Source: Lachnospiraceae bacterium
Lineage (GTDB): Bacteria; Bacillota; Clostridia; Lachnospirales; Lachnospiraceae
DNA length: 64,000 bases
Assembly: GCA_017472605.1 (NCBI GenBank)
Contig: JAFUPV010000048.1
Location: 1 to 64,000, forward strand
Reading direction: 5' to 3'
Part shown: positions 43,941 to 52,246 of the stretch, in pieces
Layout of the letters: each line of letters starts with the position of its first letter
Position numbering within the stretch: position 1 is the first letter of the stretch
The notes under the pieces: model-generated
What the model was told of the DNA's origin: nothing
The model's database searches: none
What the model saw: the letters and a program-made list of their open reading frames with translations, nothing else
Translations under genes and position numbers: made by a program

Positions 43941-45905
43941 TCATTGTAAAGCGTTGTCGTCTTCAACTTCCAGCTCAATCAGCCAGTTCAGCAGATCCTC
44001 CTGCTTTTCCTGTTCCTTTGCGATGGCATCTCCGATCTCGCCCAGCTTTACATAGTCGCTGGCAAGAGCAGGATCCATCTGCTGCAGCTGAAGCTCCTGC
44101 ATCTTTTCTTCACTTTCCTTCAGCAGCTTCTCATATTTTGCAATCTGCTGTTTTCTTCGTGCGGCAATCTTTCCCGGATTGTAGTAGGTTTTCTTATCAA
44201 ATACATCATCCAGCGTCGGCTGCTTTTCCGCTTTTTTCACCGGTTGTACAGCCGCAGCAGACGACGCAGAGGCGGCAAGCCGCTTTTCTCTCCGCTCCTT
44301 TTCCTCCAGATAATCCTCATATCCATAGGGATACCAGACGGTTTCTTCTTTGCCAAATTCCAGAATCGCCGTCGCTGTCTGCTTGACAAAATAGCGGTCG
44401 TGGGAAACATAAAGAACCGTTCCGCTGTAATTCTGCAACATCGTTTCGAGCGCTTCCTTCCCCACAATGTCCATGTGGTTGGTCGGCTCATCGAGAATCA
44501 GGAAGTTGGGTCTTGTTTTAAACAGCTTGCACAGTGCAAGGCGAACCTTTTCGCCGCCGGAAAGCTGCCCCAGCTTCTTATAAACATCGTCGCCGGAAAA
44601 AAGGAAATTTCCCAGGGCGGACCGTACCTCAGTCTGCATCAGATTGGGATAGAGATCCCAGAAATCATCCAGCACCGTTTTTTCCGGATCCAGGCACTCC
44701 GTTACCGCCGCCTGCTGATCGAAATACACATAGTCCACATCACCGCCGATCCGATAGCTGCCGGAAAGAGGAGCGATCTTTCCCACAACCGTTTTCAGAA
44801 GCGTCGATTTTCCCTTTCCGTTTTCTCCAAGGATTGCCACCTTCTCTCCTTTTCGAATCGTCACATGGACCGTAGAAAGCGGCGTCTCATAACCGATCAC
44901 CAGCTTATTTGCTGCCAGCACCTCAGTGTGGCTCTCCCGCAGCGGCGCAAACTGGGCATGGAAACTCTTCGTGTCAAACCGGACCGGCTTTTCAATTTTA
45001 ACCATGTGCTCAATCGCCATCCGCTTGGACCTGGTTGCCGCAACCTTGGTCGGCGTGTTCTTCCACTTTTCAATCCACTCCGTCAGCCGGGCGATTTCTT
45101 TCTGCTGAAGCTCATAGTCCTTTTCCTGTTTTTCCGCATCCAGACGCTTCCGCTCCATGAACGCGGAATAGTTGCCCGGATAGCGTTTCATGTGATGGTA
45201 CTCAATTTCATAGGTCACATCAATGACCTTATCCAGAAACATCCGGTCATGGGACACGATTACCACCGCACGGTCGTAATTCTTCAGATAACCCTCCAGC
45301 CACTCAATGGTCGTAATGTCCAGATGGTTGGTCGGCTCATCCAGAAGCATGATATCCGGCCGTGACAGCAGAAGCTTGATGAATGCAACTCTCGTCTGCT
45401 GACCGCCGGAAAAAGTTCCGATAGGCCGTTTCAGATCCTCCAGCAAAAATCCGAACTGCTGGAACATGGTGTCCATATCCTGCTTCCAGGTATAGCCGCC
45501 CATGGCCTCCAGCTCCGCCTGCAGACGGGAATAGCGGTGCATCAGCGCCGGATCACTGCTCTCCTTCATCTGTGCGGCAACTGTTTCCATCTCCTGCTCC
45601 CGGTCAAACACAGGCTGAAACACTTTTTTTATCTCATCCTCAACCGTGATTTCCTTGTCGGTAAAGCTGATCTGACGAAGATAACCGATGGTCTGGGTTC
45701 CCGCCATGGAAATGCCGCACTCTTCGTCACTGTCCAGATTGCTCATCTCCACATCACCGGCAATCAGCTTGAGGAACGTTGTTTTTCCGCAGCCGTTTCT
45801 TCCTACAACCGCAATCTTTTCCCGGTCCCGAATTTCAAAATTAATGTCCTCCAATATGGTATCCGCTGCATATTTCACCAGCGCATGTCGTATCTGATAT
45901 CTCAT
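43941..45905 (-). CDS. ABC-F type ATP-binding protein
   Basis: A 654-aa soluble protein with two ABC ATPase domains in one chain and no membrane part. Domain 1 has GRNGCGKTTF, TFSGGQQTRVAFIKLLL and IMLLDEPTNHLD; domain 2 has GENGKGKSTLLK, QLSGGEKVRLALCKL and LILDEPTNHMD. The linker of about 60-80 residues between them is basic and helical. A C-terminal coiled coil follows (KYEKLLKESEEKMQEL). ABC-F proteins act on ribosomes, in translation control or antibiotic protection; which one cannot be told here, so resistance should not be assumed. It lies 55 bp upstream of the Fe-S gene. Confidence 0.94.
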   Translation of the reverse strand: MRYQIRHALVKYAADTILEDINFEIRDREKIAVVGRNGCGKTTFLKLIAGDVEMSNLDSDEECGISMAGTQTIGYLRQISFTDKEITVEDEIKKVFQPVFDREQEMETVAAQMKESSDPALMHRYSRLQAELEAMGGYTWKQDMDTMFQQFGFLLEDLKRPIGTFSGGQQTRVAFIKLLLSRPDIMLLDEPTNHLDITTIEWLEGYLKNYDRAVVIVSHDRMFLDKVIDVTYEIEYHHMKRYPGNYSAFMERKRLDAEKQEKDYELQQKEIARLTEWIEKWKNTPTKVAATRSKRMAIEHMVKIEKPVRFDTKSFHAQFAPLRESHTEVLAANKLVIGYETPLSTVHVTIRKGEKVAILGENGKGKSTLLKTVVGKIAPLSGSYRIGGDVDYVYFDQQAAVTECLDPEKTVLDDFWDLYPNLMQTEVRSALGNFLFSGDDVYKKLGQLSGGEKVRLALCKLFKTRPNFLILDEPTNHMDIVGKEALETMLQNYSGTVLYVSHDRYFVKQTATAILEFGKEETVWYPYGYEDYLEEKERREKRLAASASSAAAVQPVKKAEKQPTLDDVFDKKTYYNPGKIAARRKQQIAKYEKLLKESEEKMQELQLQQMDPALASDYVKLGEIGDAIAKEQEKQEDLLNWLIELEVEDDNALQ

Positions 45906-45947
45906 AATTCTCTTTCCTTCTCTGTTCGTCTGCCCGAATAAGCCCGC

Positions 45948-46061
45948 TCATTTCCTTCCCACATGCTTGATGTCTCTGGAAGCGTCCGCATAGGCTTCTG
46001 CTTCTCCGACTTCCTGAATTGTCCGCGCCATGCTTCCTGCACCTAATATCGCAATTTTCAT
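45948..46061 (-). pseudogene. Truncated Gfo/Idh/MocA oxidoreductase remnant
   Basis: Only 37 codons remain: the Rossmann start MKIAILGAGSMARTI, a short gap, then AEAYADASRDIKHVGRK and a stop. In full-length relatives an N-terminal MKIAILGxGxMAxTM is followed about 15 residues later by xEAYAVASRDLEKA, so an internal deletion and loss of about 90 % of the gene explain what is seen. The original ribosome site (AAAGGA) is still present. Confidence 0.75.
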
Positions 46062-46198
46062 TCTTATCGTCCTTTCCACAAAAATCCCTGCAGCGGGAGG
46101 AAACTCACGCTCCGCGTAAATCCGGATATTCTGCACTGACTTCTATCATATCATAGTTTCCGACTTATGTACAGGGGAGCAATTCCGAATTAATCACT

Positions 46199-46235
46199 AA
46201 AAAAAAGGTGGAGAAAATTCCCCACCTTTCTTTTT
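46199..46235. terminator. Bidirectional terminator after the CarD-like gene
   Basis: GGTGG pairs with CCACC, with A-runs on one side and TTTCTTTTT on the other, so it has a T-tract on both strands. It lies 45 bp after the CarD-like stop. Confidence 0.8.
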
Positions 46236-46279
46236 CATCACTTTTTGATTTTAACAGACATCATTTTCAAAACAAAAGG

Positions 46280-46798
46280 TTACTCCATTTCCTCTTTTGT
46301 CTCTTTCATGCGTCCCGTAATGTAGTCACGAACCTGCTCACGCTCCAGGGACAGCGGGATTGCCAGCTCCCCATAAAGCTGTTCCTCCGCAGCGCGATAG
46401 TACTTTTCGTCCACCGCAGTCACCTTTTTTCCTCCGGAAATCCGCTTCTGCTTTCTTGTGTAAACAGTTTTGATCAGGCGAACAATCTCGCGGCAGTCGC
46501 AGTTTTTCAGCACATTGCGATAGACCTGCTCTCTTGCCCGCTCATCCGTTACCTGAAGCGGTTCCATCTGCGGAATTTCTCCGATCAGCTGCTCGGTCTC
46601 CTCCTTTGACAGGATCCGCCGCATCACAACCTTATCATTGCTTACCGGCGTATAGACCTTGGTTCCACTTACATAAACAGGAAATAATGTATAGTATAGC
46701 TTTTCTGTCTTTTTTCCATCCATGTCAAGCGGTCCTACTTCACCGACTTTACACACACCTTCGCCTCCATACACTACATATTCGCCCACATCAAACAT
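46280..46798 (-). CDS. CarD-like transcriptional regulator
   Basis: A 172-aa protein of the CarD/CdnL/TRCF-RID family. The N-terminal ~60 residues form the RNA-polymerase-interacting Tudor-like domain (FDVGEYVVYGGEGVCKVGEV, KLYYTLFPVYVSGTKVYTPV), and the rest is helical and basic (RLIKTVYTRKQKRISGGKK). Such proteins bind the RNAP beta lobe and modulate promoter opening. It has GGAGAAGGAG upstream of the ATG. Confidence 0.92.
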   Translation of the reverse strand: MFDVGEYVVYGGEGVCKVGEVGPLDMDGKKTEKLYYTLFPVYVSGTKVYTPVSNDKVVMRRILSKEETEQLIGEIPQMEPLQVTDERAREQVYRNVLKNCDCREIVRLIKTVYTRKQKRISGGKKVTAVDEKYYRAAEEQLYGELAIPLSLEREQVRDYITGRMKETKEEME

Positions 46799-47026
46799 AG
46801 AATCACTCCTTCTCCATTATTCGCTTCTTTGATTATTTTTTCACATATATCCTGTTTATGCCATGTTGTCTGATACAGAAACGTTATAGATATATTTTAC
46901 CAAATTTTCCGCGTTTTCGTAAGTTAAATTTGTGATTCAAATTATTTTTGGCATTTTTTCCAATAGCAAGCATCTTCTTTTTGCTTTTATTCACATTAAT
47001 GTCAATCTCTGTTTGTTATCTGCCGT

Positions 47027-47830
47027 TTACTGTTTACTCTCACGAATCGCATTGTGCAGATTGGTGAAAAGCTCACTGTAACGGACATTCGTCTCACCCA
47101 TCCTGGTCATCCCCACATGAAGATGCAGCGGAATCTCCCTGTCCTCAAACTGGATGGGCTGACCGTTCTTTGCCAGAATCTGTTCCGCAACAGACTCCGC
47201 ATAGGAAACTTCGCTGCTGTTCGTCATCAGCGCAAATTCATCTCCGCCAATTCGGAACACATAGTCCTCCTCACCGGCCGCTTCTTCCAGCCGGTTCATT
47301 GTTTCCAGAATGGCAAGATCTCCTGCTTTGCGTGAAATTTCATTGATCGGCATCAGGCATCTGATATCGCAGCAGATGAAATAGCAGCCTTTTCTCTTTG
47401 TAAATAAATCGTACAGTTCACTGATGTCCACATGTCTTCGTTCTCTCATATAGGGATCTCCTTTCTCAATTGGCGGATTCAGGCGGGGAAACAGCTCTGT
47501 AAACCGGGCTGTGTGACGATATTCGGAAGGATTGCAGTTCCAGACGCTGTGAAACGCCCGGGTAAAGGATTCATTTGTGCTGTATCCAAACTGAATTGCA
47601 ATGGACAGAATTCCCATCTGCGGCTGCTCCAGCAGAAGCCTTGCCGCTTTCATCATCCGCCTGCGGACGATGTAATCCCGAATCGTGATGGAATTCACGC
47701 ACCGAAACAGCTTTTCCAGCGTTGACCGGGAACAGTAACAGGCTTTCGCTACATCATCTGTGCTGATCTCGTTGCAAAGATTCTCTTCCATATAATGGAG
47801 CGCATCCGCAAGAAGATTAATGTGATTCAT
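47027..47830 (-). CDS. AraC-type HTH fused to a degenerate GGDEF domain
   Basis: A 267-aa protein. Residues about 1-100 are an AraC-type double HTH (EISTDDVAKACYCSRSTLEK and ILSIAIQFGYSTNESFTRAF). Residues about 135-265 are a GGDEF-like domain with an intact RIGGDEFALM. Upstream motifs are altered: CDIRCLMPINEISRKAGD replaces the usual DxDxFKxINDxxGHxxGD, with one residue missing. The inhibitory RxxD site is absent. It may bind a nucleotide rather than make c-di-GMP. ATG 47830 has GGAGG six bases away. The order DNA-binding then GGDEF is uncommon; no target is obvious. Confidence 0.85.
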   Translation of the reverse strand: MNHINLLADALHYMEENLCNEISTDDVAKACYCSRSTLEKLFRCVNSITIRDYIVRRRMMKAARLLLEQPQMGILSIAIQFGYSTNESFTRAFHSVWNCNPSEYRHTARFTELFPRLNPPIEKGDPYMRERRHVDISELYDLFTKRKGCYFICCDIRCLMPINEISRKAGDLAILETMNRLEEAAGEEDYVFRIGGDEFALMTNSSEVSYAESVAEQILAKNGQPIQFEDREIPLHLHVGMTRMGETNVRYSELFTNLHNAIRESKQ

Positions 47831-47870
47831 GTCCATCCTCCTTCCGCCGCACGAACCGGTTTCGCACAGC

Positions 47871-47920
47871 AAAAATCCTCAGATAACTGCCGCCTGATGT
47901 CTGTGTCAGTATCTGAGGAT
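47871..47920 (-). terminator. Terminator of the first MATE gene
   Basis: ATCCTCAGATA and its complement form an 11-bp outer stem and TTTTTG follows on the minus strand, 98 bp after the MATE stop. Confidence 0.75.
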
Positions 47921-48017
47921 ATCATATCAGAATTTCTTCTGTTTTTCTTGACTTTTTGAGTAAAAGAAAGGAACTTTGCATTTCCGTGCTCTTCTGTTTC
48001 GCAAATCAACTCCGCGC

Positions 48018-49394
48018 TCACTCTTTCTCATCAAACAAACCGTCTTTTGTGATGTTGTTCAGCCACTTTTTGCTGCGGTAATGCTTAATGACCCAGGGCC
48101 ACTTGACGAATTCATCTGTGCACATCAGGAAATATACCCAGAGTACCGGAAGTTTCAGGACAAATGCCGTAAGAAATCCGAGAGGCACTGCATATGCCCA
48201 CATATCCACTGCGTCACAGATCAGCCCGAACCGGCTGTCGCCTCCGGCACGGAACACACCGGCAATCAGCGTTGTATTAACTGCCGCACCCATGACATAG
48301 TAGCTGTTGATCAGAAGCATCACCTTCAGATACCCCATTGCCGTCTCACTGAGATCCGCATACATCAGAACAAACGGTGTTGCAAGCAGGATCAGTACTC
48401 CGCCGACTGCACCGCTGACAACCGTCAGCTTCATCAGTCGTTTTGCGTTGGCTTCCGCTTCCTTCAGACGATTCTCACCGATCTCCTTTCCAAGAAGGAT
48501 TCCTCCCGCACTGGCAATTCCGAAGCAGAGAATGGTTCCGAAATTCCGCACCACAGTAACCAACGAATTGGCGGCCACCGCGTCGTTTCCCATGTGTCCG
48601 ATGATCACTGAGTACATGGAAAAGCCAACGCCCCACACAACATCGTTCGCCAGGGCAGGCAGCGACAATCGAACAAAGTCCTGAAACAAAATTTTGTTTT
48701 TCACCAGCATGAAGGAGAATTTCAGCTTGATGTCTTTGCTGCGAGCGGACACCAGGAAACATCCAAGCAGCTCCACCGCTCTTGAGACAGTCGTCGCAAT
48801 CGCCACTCCGGCAACTCCAAGCTTCGGCGCACCAAACAGTCCAAAAATGAAAACAGCGTTTAAAACAATGTTCAGTACAAAAGCCAGCGTGTTCAGAACT
48901 GTGCAGACAACAACTCTTCCGATGCTTCGAAGAACGGAAAGATAGATTTCAATGATTCCCCAGAAGAAATAGCAGGGGCTCAAAATCCGCAGATAGGTGG
49001 CTCCCAGCTCAATCAGTTCCGCATCGTTGGTAAAGACACGCATCATCAGCTCCGGAACCAGCCCGGCCATCAATGCAAATGCGGTTGAGATTACCAGAGA
49101 AAAGCGCAGCGCAATTCCTTCCACAACTTCAATGGCACGCATATCCCCTTTTCCATAGTACTGGGCACATAACATTGTTGCACCGGTTCCAAGGCCGTAG
49201 AACACCATAAACAGAATGCTTGCATACTGTGCCGCCAGTGAAACAGCGGAAATCGCCGACTGGCTTACATAGTTCAGCATAACCACATCCGCCGAATTGA
49301 CCATGGCACTCAGCAGATTCTGTATGACAATCGGCAGTACCAGTTTGCCGATCTGGCTGTAAAACGGATGGATCGTTTTTCCCTTTTGTAACAT
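48018..49394 (-). CDS. MATE family efflux transporter
   Basis: A 458-aa protein with twelve hydrophobic segments in two similar halves (KLVLPIVIQNLLSAMVNSAD opens the first, SLPALANDVVWGVGFSMYS the second). MATE proteins export cationic drugs or metabolites with Na+ or H+. The substrate is unknown. A GGAGA site precedes ATG 49394. Confidence 0.92.
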   Translation of the reverse strand: MLQKGKTIHPFYSQIGKLVLPIVIQNLLSAMVNSADVVMLNYVSQSAISAVSLAAQYASILFMVFYGLGTGATMLCAQYYGKGDMRAIEVVEGIALRFSLVISTAFALMAGLVPELMMRVFTNDAELIELGATYLRILSPCYFFWGIIEIYLSVLRSIGRVVVCTVLNTLAFVLNIVLNAVFIFGLFGAPKLGVAGVAIATTVSRAVELLGCFLVSARSKDIKLKFSFMLVKNKILFQDFVRLSLPALANDVVWGVGFSMYSVIIGHMGNDAVAANSLVTVVRNFGTILCFGIASAGGILLGKEIGENRLKEAEANAKRLMKLTVVSGAVGGVLILLATPFVLMYADLSETAMGYLKVMLLINSYYVMGAAVNTTLIAGVFRAGGDSRFGLICDAVDMWAYAVPLGFLTAFVLKLPVLWVYFLMCTDEFVKWPWVIKHYRSKKWLNNITKDGLFDEKE

Positions 49395-49462
49395 GTTTCT
49401 CCGTCTCCTGTCTTCTTCCTGATATTGTCTCCGATTATATCAATCATTTTTGTCTTCGTCAA

Positions 49463-49522
49463 TCCATCTTCTGGATACAATCCGGAAGATGGACAAAAAA
49501 AGAGCGCCCTTACGGTACGCTC
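49463..49522 (-). terminator. Terminator after the 79-aa gene, with a second hairpin
   Basis: GAGCG/CGCTC (49502-49522) is followed on the minus strand by seven Ts. A further 9-bp stem TCCATCTTC/GAAGATGGA (49463-49493) lies between it and the MATE gene. Confidence 0.85.
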
Positions 49523-49530
49523 CTGATTGC

Positions 49531-49770
49531 TTATTCCAGATATTCTCCGACCGGGCTCTGATTATACTGCTTAATGACCTTCAGGATAATTGAATCATCC
49601 GGCTGAACGATTTCTTCTACAATTTTATACTTTGTCCGGTTTCTGTCCATTCCACGCTTATAGTGCTCAACCTCTTCTCTTACCAGTTTCGCTGCATATG
49701 CGTGACCGATATCTTCTTTCAGCATAAAATGAAGAGTCTGACAAATGCAGGCAGCTTTGATTCGTTTCAT
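49531..49770 (-). CDS. 79-aa protein of unknown function
   Basis: A small soluble protein (MKRIKAACICQTLHF at the start) with two cysteines in the N-terminal CIC motif, a charged helix (AAKLVREEVEHYKRGMDRNR) and a beta-like tail (YKIVEEIVQPDDSIILKVIK). ATG 49770 has GAGGTGA at good distance; the frame is open upstream but without a ribosome site. A strong terminator follows, so it is a real single-gene unit. I do not recognise the family. Confidence 0.72.
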   Translation of the reverse strand: MKRIKAACICQTLHFMLKEDIGHAYAAKLVREEVEHYKRGMDRNRTKYKIVEEIVQPDDSIILKVIKQYNQSPVGEYLE

Positions 49771-50074
49771 TTCTATCACCTCAAAATAAATTAACGCACA
49801 GTCAACTGGACTTACACCACTTGCTGCACGTTGTATTTGTATGATAGCACAAATTATTCGGTTCTTCAAAGGCATTTTTGAACAAAAACAACAAAACAGA
49901 CATTTGGTAATTTTTCTGTATCCGTTTTTCCATTTTTGGTCACACTTCATTATCCATCATAACATAAGTGAAAAGAAAAGTCTAGTATTTTTTTATTTTT
50001 CTGCTAGACTATAGCTACCGAGGGATGGCGGAATACACAGGCTTCAGATGATACTGAACCAAAAGGAGGAAACA
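49771..50074. other. 304-bp divergent intergenic region
   Basis: An AT-rich gap between the 79-aa gene and helD. Apart from the AGTCTAG inverted repeat and the helD ribosome site I see no gene, and no promoter that I would place with confidence. Confidence 0.6.
49979..50010. promoter_or_regulatory. Inverted repeat before helD
   Basis: AGTCTAG and CTAGACT (7 bp, perfect) flank an 18-nt T-rich spacer, ending 65 bp before the helD start. It could be an operator; it is not a terminator because the T-run is in the loop. Confidence 0.4.
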
Positions 50075-52162
50075 ATGGAACAAGATCAAATGTTGCTGGA
50101 ACAGAACAAACTGGACGAGTTTATCCGAATCATCCGGGAGAATCTGAAACAGCTGCAGGAGCAGAAGGTAAGTGTAGACGCAGAGGTAAAGTTTTTATAC
50201 GATGCCTGGTCAAAAGGCGATGACAGTCTTTATTCGGATCTGGTTGTCGCAGCCGGTCTGCAGGAGCGGATCAACAATTCACTCCGGGACAATGAGCTGG
50301 CAAAACCGAAGCCCCACTTTGGACGCATCGACTACACAGACAGAACAACCGGAAAGGATTATCGTCTCTACATCGGCAAGCATGGAATCAACCGCGGGCC
50401 GACTGAGATCATCATCATGGACTGGCGTGCATCTGCTTCTTCCATTTACTACGAATGCCAGGTAGGCGAAGGGGAATACCCGGTGCCATCCGGCGAGATG
50501 ATTCCCATCTGTCTGAATCAGAAACGAACCTATGATATCGAAGACGGAAAGCTGATTGGCTTCTATGACAGCGATACCGTTGCCAACGATGAACTGCTGG
50601 TAAAATATCTGGCCAGAAACAAGGATGTGGTGCTGGGCGAGATTATCGCAACGATTCAGCAGGAACAGAATCGAATCATCCGCGAACGGCATAACCGGAA
50701 TCTGATCGTGCAGGGTGTTGCCGGCAGTGGAAAAACAACAGTTGCTGTTCACCGGATTTCCTATCTGCTCTACAATTTTTCAGACAAATATGCCCCGGAT
50801 GAATTCTGCATCATCGGCAGCAACGATATGCTTCTGAACTACATCGCCAGCGCCCTGCCAAACCTGGATGTCACAAACACCAGACAGTACCGGATGGATC
50901 AGCTTCTTCTCCACTTCCTGACGGAATGGGAATGGCTTCCGGAAAACAAATACCAGCCATGGAGCTGCAGCGCATGCATCTCCTTCAAGTCTTCCTGGCA
51001 GATGGCCCGGATGATTGAACAGTGGACAAAGGAACGCGAACAGGAGCTTCTCCCCATTGAGGATGTGACGGAACGCGGAGAAATCGTTTTTTCTGCCGAA
51101 AGCATGGCAGAATATCTGAAACTGTTCTCTGATCAGTCTCTCACCGTGAAAATGGACAGTCTGAACACAAGAATGGCTGCAAAGATCAAGCTGATCTTTG
51201 ACGCGGAGGAACCACCGGTCCGCAAGGAGATCCTGAAAAAATACAGAAAGCATTTCAGTCGGAACTACAAAAAGAAAAGCCTGCTGCAGCTTTACTGCGA
51301 GCTGATCCAGTGGCTTAGTGATACCTGCACGTCTTTGTATGGTCTGAATCCGCAGGAACTGGCGCTCTGGCAGGCAAACGTGAAAAAGTACCGTTTTGAT
51401 GTCTATGATCTGGCAGCAATGAATCTGATCGCCTATTACTGGCTCCGGACAGAGGATGAAAAAAAGATCCGTCAGGTCTTCATTGATGAAGCGCAGGATT
51501 TCGGCGTTCTTCCATACTATGTATTAAAAAAGAAACTGCCGGATGCCATCTTCATGATTATGGGCGATGTCTCCCAGAACATTCACTTTGACTCGGGAAT
51601 GAATGATTGGAAAGACCTGCGTGAACATGTCTTTTCCGATACCCAGGACCGATTCTATACCCTCTGTAAAAGCTACCGGAATACCATGGAGATCTCCGCT
51701 TACGCAAGCCGGATTCTCGACCGGAGCAGCTTTGAAACCTATCCCATTGAACCGATTGTCCGTCACGGGGAACCGGTTCGCCTCTGGAACTGCCAAAGTG
51801 AGCCGGACATGCAGAAAACGGCATCCGATCTGATCCGGCAGATCCGTGAGAAAGGCTATGATACCATCGCTGTCATCTGCCAGAACGAGGAGGAAGCAGG
51901 CCAGGTAAAAGAATTGCTTGGGGTAAATGACACGTGCGCAGACAGTGCCGCAGAAGCCTCCTTCCAGAAAGGTGTTTCCGTTCTCCCCATTGCTCTGACC
52001 AAAGGTCTTGAATTTGATGCCGTACTTCTCTGGGATCCGTCCGCAGGCCGATACCAGACGAACGATGCCGATGCAAAACTGCTCTATGTGGCTGTAACCC
52101 GTGCATTGCATGAGCTTCATCTGCTGTGCCGTGGAGAGCTTTGTGAACTGCTGGCAGAATAG
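50075..52162 (+). CDS. helD: HelD-type UvrD-like helicase (RNA polymerase recycling factor)
   Basis: A 695-aa SF1 ATPase of the HelD group, which removes stalled RNA polymerase from DNA. The N-terminal long helical hairpin is present (residues about 5-60, EFIRIIRENLKQLQEQKVSV), then GRIDYTDRTTGKDYRLYIG and IMDWRASASSIYY, Walker A GVAGSGKTTVAVHRISYLLY near residue 213, Walker B VFIDEAQDFG, MGDVSQNIH and YVAVTRALHELHLLC at the end. ATG 50075 follows AGGAGG eight bases away. It is one of the few plus-strand genes and is followed by a shared terminator. Confidence 0.93.
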   Translation: MEQDQMLLEQNKLDEFIRIIRENLKQLQEQKVSVDAEVKFLYDAWSKGDDSLYSDLVVAAGLQERINNSLRDNELAKPKPHFGRIDYTDRTTGKDYRLYIGKHGINRGPTEIIIMDWRASASSIYYECQVGEGEYPVPSGEMIPICLNQKRTYDIEDGKLIGFYDSDTVANDELLVKYLARNKDVVLGEIIATIQQEQNRIIRERHNRNLIVQGVAGSGKTTVAVHRISYLLYNFSDKYAPDEFCIIGSNDMLLNYIASALPNLDVTNTRQYRMDQLLLHFLTEWEWLPENKYQPWSCSACISFKSSWQMARMIEQWTKEREQELLPIEDVTERGEIVFSAESMAEYLKLFSDQSLTVKMDSLNTRMAAKIKLIFDAEEPPVRKEILKKYRKHFSRNYKKKSLLQLYCELIQWLSDTCTSLYGLNPQELALWQANVKKYRFDVYDLAAMNLIAYYWLRTEDEKKIRQVFIDEAQDFGVLPYYVLKKKLPDAIFMIMGDVSQNIHFDSGMNDWKDLREHVFSDTQDRFYTLCKSYRNTMEISAYASRILDRSSFETYPIEPIVRHGEPVRLWNCQSEPDMQKTASDLIRQIREKGYDTIAVICQNEEEAGQVKELLGVNDTCADSAAEASFQKGVSVLPIALTKGLEFDAVLLWDPSAGRYQTNDADAKLLYVAVTRALHELHLLCRGELCELLAE

Positions 52163-52166
52163 TCAA

Positions 52167-52243
52167 AACGAGCCAGAGATGAACGATATGCTCCCTGTCA
52201 AACAGACAGGGAACATATCCGAACATCTCTGACTCGTTTTTTT
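52167..52243. terminator. Shared convergent terminator between helD and second MATE gene
   Basis: A stem of more than 25 bp with few mismatches (AACGAG..CAGAGATG with its complement) ends in TTTTTTT on the plus strand and TTTT on the minus strand. It lies between two convergent genes only 85 bp apart. Confidence 0.9.
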
Positions 52244-52246
52244 CAA

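Noticed and set aside
43941..45905. Antibiotic-resistance call for the ABC-F protein
   Set aside because: The family includes housekeeping translation factors; nothing in the sequence read here separates them.
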